The translations under genes and the position numbers were made by a program. From Acidobacteriota bacterium (GTDB taxonomy: Bacteria; Acidobacteriota; Terriglobia; Terriglobales; Acidobacteriaceae): a stretch of 10,042 nt of DNA. Positions 1 to 7,600 of this stretch are shown here, piece after piece. Position 1 is the stretch's first letter; every line of letters starts with the position of its first letter. The stretch spans positions 1,874 to 11,915 of the forward strand of contig JAJZNH010000774.1 in the NCBI GenBank assembly GCA_021811745.1, read 5' to 3'. The notes beneath the pieces were generated by a model that worked only from the letters and a program-made list of their open reading frames with translations, had not been told where the DNA came from and did no database searches.

Positions 1-19
1 CGGCTTACCAATAGCGTAC

Positions 20-151
20 CTACTTTGCTTTCCCCACAGGTTTTTTTAGATGAAAGTCGAGGGTTTGATCGCCCTCCTTGATCTCGATTTTGGCGTCGTT
101 GCCGTCGATGGTGATCAGGTCGAGGTGGCGACGGTAGTTGTCGGCGGACAC
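20..151 (-). pseudogene. Possible 3' fragment of an unidentified minus-strand gene
   Basis: Read on the minus strand, this stretch ends in a TAG at 20-22 and encodes about 43 residues from a possible GTG at 149-151. The peptide starts SADNYRRHLDLITIDG and continues with a charged segment, DAKIEIKEGDQTLDFHLKKP. This looks more like real protein than the plus-strand translation. In a hand count of the 26 triplets at 71-148, 24 have G or C at the plus first position (the minus third position) but only 15 at the plus third position. In the glcE body the excess is at the plus third position. There is no Shine-Dalgarno sequence before the GTG. The minus frame continues openly into glcE as antisense with plausible residues (LTFPQIV) up to about 165-185. 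This fits the tail of a gene cut at a junction with glcE. I do not recognise the family. Confidence 0.35.
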
Positions 152-1294
152 GATCTGAGGAAACGTCAGCGCGAGATCGCCGAGATTCTCCGCTTCGCTG
201 GCTCTGCCGGCCTCGCCGTCACGCCCACGGGCGGCGGCACCAAGCTCGGCTGGGGAGATCCCGTTGCCGCGCCCATCCTGCTTCGTCTCGCGCGCATGAC
301 CGCCTTGCGCGAGCACTCCTGGCACGACATGACCTGCACCGTCGAGGCCGGCTGCTCCTGGTCCGCTCTCGAAACCCAGCTCGCCTCTCACGGTCAGATG
401 GTCGCCCTCGATCCCCTCTGGCCCAGTCGCGCCACCGTCGGCGGCATCGTCTCCACCAACGACGGCGGCGCGCTTCGCCTCCGCTACGGCAGCCTCCGCG
501 ACCTCATCATCGGCATGACCGTCGTTCTCACCGACGGCTCCATCACCCGGTCCGGCGGCAAAGTCGTGAAGAACGTCGCCGGCTACGACCTTCACAAGCT
601 CATGACCGGCGGCTTCGGCACACTGGCCGTGATCGCCAGCGTCAACTTCCGGCTCCATCCTCTGGAGAAGCAAGCGCGCACCTGGACCGCAACCACTCCC
701 GATCCAGCCCAGCTTCGCGCGCCCCTGCAGGCCCTCCTCGATTCGCAACTGATTCCCTGCTCCGTGCAGCTTCGCATGGGCCTGCGGGAGTGCGCCCTAG
801 ACGTGCGCGTGGCCGCCGTCCCCGAATGCCTGGAGGATCACGCCGCCCGCCTGCAAGAGATCTTTGCGCCCCTCGCTCTCACCGAATCGGACCCCTCCGT
901 CTGGCAGGCCCGCGAAAACCTCTTTGCTCAGCCCGGCGCGCTCGTCCTCAAAGCCTCGCTCCTGCCCGCCGATCTCTGCGCCGTCGCCACCGATCTACGC
1001 CAGCAGGCCGCCAAAGACCAAATCGAGCTGGCCATCGCCGCCCAAGCCTTCGGCCTCATGACCGTCGCGCTCACCGCGCCACCCGATGCGGCCTTTCTGT
1101 TCGTCGAGCGCCTCCGGCAACGCCTCCGTCCCTCCGGCGGCAGCGTGGTCGCGCTTCAGATTCCGGACTCGCTCCGCGGCCGCCTCGAAGTGTGGGACTG
1201 CCAATCCAACGCTCTCCCGCTCATGCAGGAGATCAAGCGCCGCTTCGACCCCAACCGCATCCTCAACCCTGGCCGCTTTGTGGGAGGCATCTGA
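50..1294 (+). CDS. glcE: Glycolate oxidase FAD-binding subunit GlcE (5' end doubtful)
   Basis: GlcE is one of the FAD-binding subunits of glycolate oxidase (GlcDEF), which oxidises glycolate to glyoxylate and passes electrons to the respiratory chain. The frame gives 414 residues. The PCMH/VAO-type FAD-binding fold is visible: the pyrophosphate loop TPTGGGTKLGWG at residues 58-69, ATVGGIVSTNDGG at 128-140, and the GlcE signature GGKVVKNVAGYDLHKLM at about 169-185. The C-terminus FDPNRILNPGRFVGGI is the usual end of this family. glcF follows after 3 bases. The body is certain, but the start is not. Residues 1 to about 35 do not look like GlcE, and that DNA looks coding on the other strand. The usual N-terminal segment ahead of the helix EIAEILRFA is not recognisable. 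No in-frame ATG lies between 50 and 295, and the one at 295 would delete the FAD loop. The gene may therefore be 5'-truncated and fused to foreign sequence. GlcD would be expected upstream but is not seen. Confidence 0.88.
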   Translation: MKVEGLIALLDLDFGVVAVDGDQVEVATVVVGGHDLRKRQREIAEILRFAGSAGLAVTPTGGGTKLGWGDPVAAPILLRLARMTALREHSWHDMTCTVEAGCSWSALETQLASHGQMVALDPLWPSRATVGGIVSTNDGGALRLRYGSLRDLIIGMTVVLTDGSITRSGGKVVKNVAGYDLHKLMTGGFGTLAVIASVNFRLHPLEKQARTWTATTPDPAQLRAPLQALLDSQLIPCSVQLRMGLRECALDVRVAAVPECLEDHAARLQEIFAPLALTESDPSVWQARENLFAQPGALVLKASLLPADLCAVATDLRQQAAKDQIELAIAAQAFGLMTVALTAPPDAAFLFVERLRQRLRPSGGSVVALQIPDSLRGRLEVWDCQSNALPLMQEIKRRFDPNRILNPGRFVGGI

Positions 1295-1297
1295 CCC

Positions 1298-2692
1298 ATG
1301 CCGCACGCCGCAGCTCCGCCGGAAACCCTCCCCGCAAGCTCTACTCCGAGCTTGCCGTCCAGCTTCGATGCTCATCATCCGCCCGAGAGCAGCGTCCTCG
1401 ATAAATGCGTCCACTGCGGCTTTTGCCTGCCCGCCTGCCCCACCTACATGCTCTGGGGCCAGGAGATGGATTCCCCCCGCGGGCGCATTTACATGATGAA
1501 GAAAGCCGCCGAGGGCGAGGCGCCACTCGATCTCACCTTCCGCCGCCACATGGACAACTGCCTCGGCTGCATGGCCTGCATGACCGCCTGTCCCTCCGGC
1601 GTCGAGTACAACAAGCTCATCGAGCCTACGCGCGCCCAAATCGAGCGCAATCTTCCCCGCACCGCCGCCGAGTCGCTCTTCCGCCGGCTGCTCTTCGCCA
1701 CCTTCCCGCATCCCAACCGGCTGCGTCTCCTCGCCCTTCCGCTCCGCTTCTACCAAAGATCCGGCCTGCGCGCCCTCGCGCGTTCCACGGGCGTTCTTAA
1801 GCTTCTGCCCAAACGCCTGGCGGCCATGGAAGCACTGCTCCCCGAAGTCCCCTCGCACCTCTTCGCCCGCCTGCCGGAGACCGTTCGTCCCCGCACCGCT
1901 CCGCGCCGCCGCGTGGGCATGTTGACCGGCTGTGTCCAGGATGTCTTCTTCTCGCACGTCAACGCCGCCACGGCCCGCGTGCTCGCCGCCGAGGGCTGCG
2001 AGGTCGTCATTCCGCCTCACCAGTCCTGCTGTGGCGCGCTCATGGTTCACTCCGGCATTGAAGACTCGGCCGCCGACTCCGCCCGCAAGATGATTGCCCT
2101 CTTCGAGTCCGCCAACGTGGACGCCGTCGTCATCAACGCCGCCGGCTGCGGTTCCACCATGAAGGAGTACGGCCATCTCCTCCGCGACGATCCCGCCTGG
2201 GCCGCCCGCGCCGCCGCCTTCTCCGCCAAGTGCAAGGACATCTCGGAAGTGCTCTGCGAACTCGAGCCCGCCGCGCCGCGTCATCCGCTCAAGATGCGCG
2301 TTGCCTACCACGACGCCTGCCATCTCCAGCATGCGCAGGGTGTCCGCGCCGAGCCCCGCCGTCTGCTCAAATCCATCCCCGGCCTTGAAGTCGCCGAGAT
2401 TCCCGAGGCCTCGCTCTGCTGCGGCTCGGCCGGCGTCTACAACCTCCTCGAGCCCGATACCGCCAACGCCCTGGGCGACCGCAAGGTCGAAAATCTTCTC
2501 TCCACCCACGCCCAGGCCGTGCTCAGCGCCAATCCCGGCTGCCTGCTCCAGCTCATGAACGGCCTGCGCCGCCGCGGCCTCGACGCCATGCCCACCTTCC
2601 ACATGGTTGAGCTCCTCGACGCCTCGATCCGCGGTGCCTCCGCCGAGTCCCTCCTTGCGGGACACAAATCTCCCTCCAATGGCTCATACTGA
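1298..2692 (+). CDS. glcF: Glycolate oxidase iron-sulfur subunit GlcF
   Basis: This 464-residue protein is the electron-transfer subunit of glycolate oxidase, taking electrons from the flavin subunits GlcD/GlcE towards the quinone pool. It has two 4Fe-4S ferredoxin motifs: C37-x2-C40-x2-C43-x3-C47 (CVHCGFCLPACP) and C88-x2-C91-x2-C94-x3-C98 (CLGCMACMTACP). Between them is the family motif DSPRGRIYMMK. Two CCG (heterodisulfide-reductase-like) domains follow, with SCCGALMVHSG at C244-C245 and LCCGSAGVYNL at C374-C375, plus DACHLQHAQG at about residue 340. All expected cysteines are present and the length suits the family. A GGGAGG at 1282-1287, inside the end of glcE, lies 10 bases before the ATG. 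glcE ends 3 bases upstream and the next gene starts 5 bases downstream, so translation is probably coupled. The third codon positions are strongly C-rich, like glcE. Confidence 0.96.
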   Translation: MPHAAAPPETLPASSTPSLPSSFDAHHPPESSVLDKCVHCGFCLPACPTYMLWGQEMDSPRGRIYMMKKAAEGEAPLDLTFRRHMDNCLGCMACMTACPSGVEYNKLIEPTRAQIERNLPRTAAESLFRRLLFATFPHPNRLRLLALPLRFYQRSGLRALARSTGVLKLLPKRLAAMEALLPEVPSHLFARLPETVRPRTAPRRRVGMLTGCVQDVFFSHVNAATARVLAAEGCEVVIPPHQSCCGALMVHSGIEDSAADSARKMIALFESANVDAVVINAAGCGSTMKEYGHLLRDDPAWAARAAAFSAKCKDISEVLCELEPAAPRHPLKMRVAYHDACHLQHAQGVRAEPRRLLKSIPGLEVAEIPEASLCCGSAGVYNLLEPDTANALGDRKVENLLSTHAQAVLSANPGCLLQLMNGLRRRGLDAMPTFHMVELLDASIRGASAESLLAGHKSPSNGSY

Positions 2693-2697
2693 TTGCC

Positions 2698-3486
2698 ATG
2701 ATCTCTTCCGCGCGTGCAACCCAACTCCGTTCCGCGGGCGCGCTGCTCTTTGAAGCTCGCCGCGTCCCCGCTCCCATCGCCGATCTGCCCGCCGATCTCC
2801 AGCCCACGTCACTTGAAGAGGCATACTTCGTCCAGGACGCCCTCGCTCCCATGCTCGATCCCGCTGCCGGCCTCGGCCCGCGCTCCTGGAAGGTGGGCGC
2901 GCCCGCGCCGGACGCCACGCCCCTCTTCGCGCCCATGACTCCCGCCTGGATTCACGGCGACGGCTCTCTGCTCGCCGGCCAGCGTCACCACCTGCGCGGC
3001 CTGGAGGCTGAAATCTCCTTCCTCTTGGGCCGCGATCTGCCTCCGCGCGCCACTCCCTACACCCGCGCTGAGGTCATCTCTGCCATTGCCAGTTGCCATC
3101 CCGCCATCGAAGAACTGGAAACCGGCTTCGCCGATCTCTCCAAGGTCGCGCACTTCACCAAGCTCGCGGACGTGCAGATGCACGGCGGCTTCGTCCACGG
3201 CCCCGCTGTTCCCAACTGGCAGTCCATCGATTTCACCAGGGAGTCGGTCACGCTCGCCGTCGACGGCAAAGTGCTGGTTGAAAACACGGCCTCCAACCCC
3301 GCCGGAACCGACCTCCTCCGCCTCATCGTCTATCTCGCCAACGAGGGCGCGGCGCGCACCGGCGGCCTCCAACGCGGCAGTTGGATCACCACAGGAAGCT
3401 GGACCGGCAACACCTTCGCCGCTGCCGGCTCCGTGGTCAACGTTCGCTTCTCCACCGCCGGACCGGTCTCCCTGCGCTTTGCATAG
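2698..3486 (+). CDS. 2-keto-4-pentenoate hydratase / decarboxylase-like protein (FAH superfamily)
   Basis: The 262-residue protein belongs to the fumarylacetoacetate hydrolase superfamily, in the MhpD/XylJ-like hydratase and decarboxylase branch that acts on 2-oxo acids in aromatic meta-cleavage pathways. Family features are the N-terminal helical part with SLEEAYFVQDAL, then WKVG at about residues 64-67, and the metal-site ExE in LEAEISFLLGRDL (E103, E105). The third acidic ligand region is AIEELETGF (E138). The C-terminal part has the familiar AxNPAG and SWITTGSWTG segments, where the hydratase family commonly has a TG motif. No signal peptide is seen, so it should be cytosolic. It starts 5 bases after glcF with no clear Shine-Dalgarno sequence, suggesting coupled translation. 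Its substrate cannot be read from sequence and no other aromatic-degradation gene is in the window. Its position suggests a role with 2-oxo or hydroxy acids alongside glycolate oxidation, which is only an inference. Confidence 0.82.
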   Translation: MISSARATQLRSAGALLFEARRVPAPIADLPADLQPTSLEEAYFVQDALAPMLDPAAGLGPRSWKVGAPAPDATPLFAPMTPAWIHGDGSLLAGQRHHLRGLEAEISFLLGRDLPPRATPYTRAEVISAIASCHPAIEELETGFADLSKVAHFTKLADVQMHGGFVHGPAVPNWQSIDFTRESVTLAVDGKVLVENTASNPAGTDLLRLIVYLANEGAARTGGLQRGSWITTGSWTGNTFAAAGSVVNVRFSTAGPVSLRFA

Positions 3487-3704
3487 CAGACCCTCGCGAT
3501 CACACGGCTTTTTGAGCAGGCACGCAACCCACTCCGCGGGTGGGTTGCATGCCCAATGCTGCAGCAGGGAGTTGCGGGCCTCACGGCATCCTCGAAGTGA
3601 CTGGGGCGCTCGCCGCAGCAAATACGCCCGTCGTCAACTCGATCGGGAAACCGGGAAACGCCCTGCACGCTCAAGATCCGGGCCGCACCTCCCGACAGTT
3701 CACC
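3487..3704. other. Convergent intergenic region
   Basis: This 218-base gap separates the plus-strand hydratase-like gene from the end of the minus-strand DsrE gene. Apart from the hairpin at 3524-3548, I see no gene, repeat or convincing terminator in it. The plus-strand open frame that crosses it continues antisense through the DsrE gene and shows no protein family features. Confidence 0.6.
3524..3548. terminator. Perfect hairpin between convergent genes, candidate terminator
   Basis: GCAACCCAC (3524-3532) and GTGGGTTGC (3540-3548) form a perfect 9-bp stem around a 7-base loop TCCGCGG. It begins 38 bases after the stop of the hydratase-like gene and lies in the convergent gap before the end of the minus-strand DsrE gene. 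There is no T-run directly after the stem on either strand, so it is not a canonical intrinsic terminator. It may end transcription with help, or stabilise the 3' end of the glc operon mRNA. Confidence 0.5.
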
Positions 3705-4256
3705 TCAAAAGCGTGCATAACCGTGCATTTCCAGGTTGACCATCGTGGTCAAAGCCCAAAGGTCGAGTTGGATATCCGGCTGTATGTCCTTGGGGGCGAT
3801 CTTGTTCGCCAGCACCCCTTGGCCGCATACGTGGAACTTGACTCCTGCATTCGTCAAGCTTCGAATCAAGCCGATGTTCGGATTGTCCACCCCGTGATGC
3901 CGGCTCTTGAACGTTTCGTTGTTCTCAACGATCGGAACAGCCGCCTGATGGATCACCACGACGATCTTGCGATGACTCAGCGGAACGCCGTATTGAGCCA
4001 GGGTGTTTACAAACTTTGCCACGCCTTCCAATCCAGGATTGACAAGATTCGGCGCCGAAGCCGCCTTGGTAACGGAAAAGATCACTTTGTAGGTCAGGTT
4101 CGGATCGGGCAATTCTTTCGCGCCCGGCACATTGTTTGCCGCCGGGTAACCGGCAACGGGCAAGGCCTGCCCTTGTGTCAGGGCGGGAAGCAGCATCGCC
4201 GCCAAAATAGGCACGGCAGTCAATGTCATCCACGATTTCCAGATGCTCTTCTTCAT
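3705..4256 (-). CDS. Exported DsrE/DsrF-like family protein
   Basis: The protein has 183 residues if it starts at the ATG at 4254-4256. That start is chosen because it gives a signal peptide: MKKSIWK, then a hydrophobic stretch (about residues 10-26), then a possible cleavage site after TQGQA. It is also preceded by AAGGAG (plus-strand 4267-4272) at 10 bases. A longer upstream frame exists but adds low-complexity Arg/Ala/Gly sequence. The mature part resembles the DsrE/DsrF-like fold: KVIFSVTKA as the first strand, KIVVVIHQAAVPIV as the second strand, and GVKFHVCGQG near residue 144, followed by IQPDIQLDLWALTTMVNLEMHGYARF. C144 is the only cysteine and sits where family members carry a conserved one. 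Cytosolic relatives (DsrE, TusD) relay sulfur on such a cysteine; whether this exported protein does so is unknown. It is a single gene, convergent with the glc operon and divergent from the arabinofuranosidase. Confidence 0.8.
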   Translation of the reverse strand: MKKSIWKSWMTLTAVPILAAMLLPALTQGQALPVAGYPAANNVPGAKELPDPNLTYKVIFSVTKAASAPNLVNPGLEGVAKFVNTLAQYGVPLSHRKIVVVIHQAAVPIVENNETFKSRHHGVDNPNIGLIRSLTNAGVKFHVCGQGVLANKIAPKDIQPDIQLDLWALTTMVNLEMHGYARF

Positions 4257-4613
4257 GGCTTTTAGGCTCCTTTTCTCCTCAGCTGCTGCCTCTGAATTCT
4301 CGGCGCCGCTTGTTCGATCTTGCCATACCGAATTGTTTCCAGCGGTAGAAGATAGAAGTCTGTTGCGATCCCCGGTCCCCAACAGCGAGGGACCGGACGG
4401 CGGCGCTCGGCCGCTTTCGACAGCACCCCACCGCCATCGGAACCGCCTTGCCGCTGGTCGAACTGCATCGTCAACGGCCTGGCGAACAAATCCGGAAACA
4501 ACAAGCACTCCGTCGTGGTATTCTCGGTCACTTAAAGGCCATTTGTGCTGCGTAGTCTCCGTCTGGTCAACGCGCTTCTAGCACATCAGTCCTTCGTTTC
4601 AACACCTTCATGA
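4257..4613. promoter_or_regulatory. Divergent intergenic region between DsrE and arabinofuranosidase genes
   Basis: These 357 bases should hold the promoters for the minus-strand DsrE gene and the plus-strand arabinofuranosidase gene. I could not find a -35/-10 pair good enough to name on either strand. A perfect 8-bp inverted repeat, CCGGTCCC (4372-4379) and GGGACCGG (4389-4396) with a 9-base spacer, lies near the middle and could be an operator or an RNA hairpin. No convincing gene is seen; the open frames here have no recognisable protein features. Confidence 0.4.
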
Positions 4614-4643
4614 ATGATTCGGGGTAGAGGGTTGCTTCAAAAG

Positions 4644-7600
4644 ATGAAGATCGTGACGAATCGCGCGATGAATTTGCCAATTTCCGTAACGATGGCGGTT
4701 GCAGCTCTGACGTTGACAGCTCCTGTGTTCGCCGCTCAACGCCGCCCTCAGGGGCCCTGTGACATTTATGCAAAGGCGGGCGACCCCTGCGTGGCCGCGC
4801 ACAGCACGACGCGCGCGCTCTACGCTTCTTACAACGGGCCTCTCTACCAGGTGAAGCGAGAATCCGACGGCAAGACGCTCGATATCGGAGTGGTGCAGCC
4901 CTCGCGATCCGATGCCGGCGGCTACGCAGATGCGGCGGCGCAGGATGCCTTTTGCGCAAATACGATCTGCGTAATCCAGCGCATCTACGACCAGTCGGGA
5001 AGAGGCAACGACCTGATGCAGGCGGGTCCGGGCACATTCAAAGGCCCTGCGAAGGGCGGCTTTGACACGCTGCCCATCGCCAATATGGCGCCTATCACCA
5101 TCAGCGGCCATAAGGCTTACGGCGTTTACATCATACCGGGCATGGGTTTCCGCGACAACAATGCGAGCGGCATCGCCATCGGCGATGAGCCCGAAGGCAT
5201 TTACGACGTCGTTGACGGAACACATTACGACAGCGGTTGCTGCTTCGACTACGGCAATTCCTCAACCAATGGCCGCGCCGTCGGCACGGGCACCATGGAG
5301 ACCACTTACTTCGGCATCTCGACCGTGTGGGGCCGCGGCAGTGGGCCTGGACCGTGGATCATGTCCGACATGGAAGCCGGGCTGTTCTCCGGACACGGAG
5401 CAAAAGAGAATGCGGCCGATCCGACGATCCATTCCTGGCGATTCGTCACTGCGGTCGTGGATGGCGGTGGAGGCGATCACTGGAACCTGCGGGGGGGCAA
5501 CGCGCAGCGCGGTCCCCTCACAACCTTCTATAGCGGACCGCGGCCCGCGGCGAAAAAATACGGCGGCTATTTCCCTATGCGCAAGCAGGGAGGGATTCTG
5601 CTGGGCACCGGCGGGGACAACGGCAACGGATCTTCCGGCACATTCTATGAGGGGGTGATGACCCGCGGATTTCCGAGCGAGGCCACCACGGATGCCGTTC
5701 AGGCGAATGTTGTTGCCGCTCGCTACGATGTGGAGCGGGTTGGGCTGTCACGCGTGACCACCTTCACACCGGGATCGACGCAGACGGTAACCGAGACCTT
5801 CACGAACACCACCGATGCGCCCGTGACCGGCGTGAAGTTGAGCATTGCCGGGCCGGACCGGCGATGGAAGGCCGCTGTATCGGGAACCAGCGAAACGGCG
5901 AAGGACTTCGCCGGTCCCATTGCTCCCGATGCAAGCGTGAGCGCGAGCTTCCAGTTCACCTCACCGGCGGCTACCGGCGCAGGGTTTCTGACCGGAAAGG
6001 CAGAGTGGCGAGTCCCGGCCGGGGGCATGGAATCCGATGCAGCTTCGGAGCGCGTGCGAAACGTGCAGCCCGTCAAAATCAACGAGGTCCGCTTTGGCGG
6101 CAGCTCAAAATCGACCGACCAGTTCATCGAGCTTTATAACGCATCGACGAGAGCGGTAGATCTCTCCCGGTGGTCTCTGGTGAGCACGCAAAGCCAGTGG
6201 GCTCCGGTGACCCTGGCAACCATTCCCGAGGGAACCTCGCTGGCAGCCCACGGATTTTACCTCCTGGGGCTGTCGGATTCCGGGTTGGCTGCACCCGTGA
6301 GCGCGGGTGCAAGGACTGTGTATGTGCGGAGCGCCGCGGGCTTCACTGTGGGACAGAAGATCGAAATCGATGGGGAGTCACGAAGGATCGCGGCCGTTGG
6401 CACTGAGGCCGCGCCCATGACCATGGTCTTTGCGCCGGTATCGACCGGCCCGTGGCTTACGATCCCCTCTGGAGCAACGAACTTACCCGTGGTAAGCACC
6501 GCGGGGTTTGTGGCCGGCCAGAAGATTGGTATCGACATCGGCGGCAAATACGAAATTGCCACCGTCACCGCGGTCGGGAAGGCAGCGACACAGACGACTT
6601 TGTCCGCAGCTGCATCGGCGGGCGCGACTCACATCACGCTCGCGGCAGATGCAAACATCTCTCCTGGAGATACTCTCACCATCAGTACCGGCGAACGCAA
6701 AGAAATTGTAAAGGTGGCGAGCGTCGGCGCTGGCGGAACCGATGGTACCGGAATTGAATTGAAGGATCCGCTGCGGCTCGATCATGCAGCGGGAGTTGTT
6801 ATCTCCGATGTGGGCACGGGGATCAGCTTGTCGCCAGCCACGCGCTTCCCACACAGGAGCGGGGACGCGGTGCAGGCACTGGGATCCGGCATCACGCTGG
6901 ACCGTCCGCTTTCGCGTGGCCATGCATATGGCGCCCCTGTTCTGGATACAGAGGCAACCAAGGCCGGGTATCAGGGAGGTCCCGCTCCAAACCAATGGTT
7001 TGGCAATGTGCTCTCGCCGAGCGCCGGCTCCATCGCGCTCATGGACGCGAATGGCTCGGCGGTTGTCGATGCGATGGTCTATGGATCGCAGCAGAGTAAT
7101 TCCAGCGCCAACGGGACCATCACAAGTCCTGAGCTAGCCACCCTCGAAGGCGACCAAGCCGGAAGCGGCTGCATCGTTGCCGTGGCGCAACGGGTGGGAC
7201 AAGCAGGCTTTAGCGCGGGACGATATCCCGATGGAGAGGATACCGACAGCAACTGCAGGGATTTCCATGTGCCCTCCTTCACGACCTTGGCGGTGGCTTC
7301 GGCTCCCGGCGCAAACAACCTTAAGGTGGCGAGCGTGGAAGGTTTCCGCGCAGGCCAGACAATATGGATCGATCCTGACGAAAACCTGGAGAGGGCAACC
7401 ATCGCCATCGTTGGCACGCCTGGCGCAACCACGACCGATAGTGCGACCGCCGTGGGAGCCACGCTCATTCCGGTGACGCACCCGTTCATCTTCCGGCCCG
7501 GCCAGTCCATTGTGATCGGTGAAGGCGCCAAACAGGAGACGGAAGTGGTTGCAGCGGGAGCCACTCGAGGCGCCCCTGGGATCCCCGTCGAGTTGCCGTT

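Noticed and set aside
1..49. Possible end of glcD at the left edge
   Set aside because: None of the three plus frames carries recognisable GlcD sequence, so glcD cannot be claimed from this window.
995..2665. Long open frame (556 codons) on the minus strand
   Set aside because: It is antisense to glcE and glcF, both of which have complete family motifs. Its Gly/Ala/Glu/His-rich composition is the usual shadow of C-ending codons.
3540..4265. Plus-strand open frame across the convergent gap
   Set aside because: It is antisense to the DsrE-like gene, which has a signal peptide, Shine-Dalgarno sequence and family motifs. The plus translation has none.
4257..4508. N-terminal extension of the DsrE-like gene on the minus strand
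   Set aside because: The extra residues are low-complexity and would bury the signal peptide inside the protein. The ATG at 4254-4256 has its own Shine-Dalgarno sequence.
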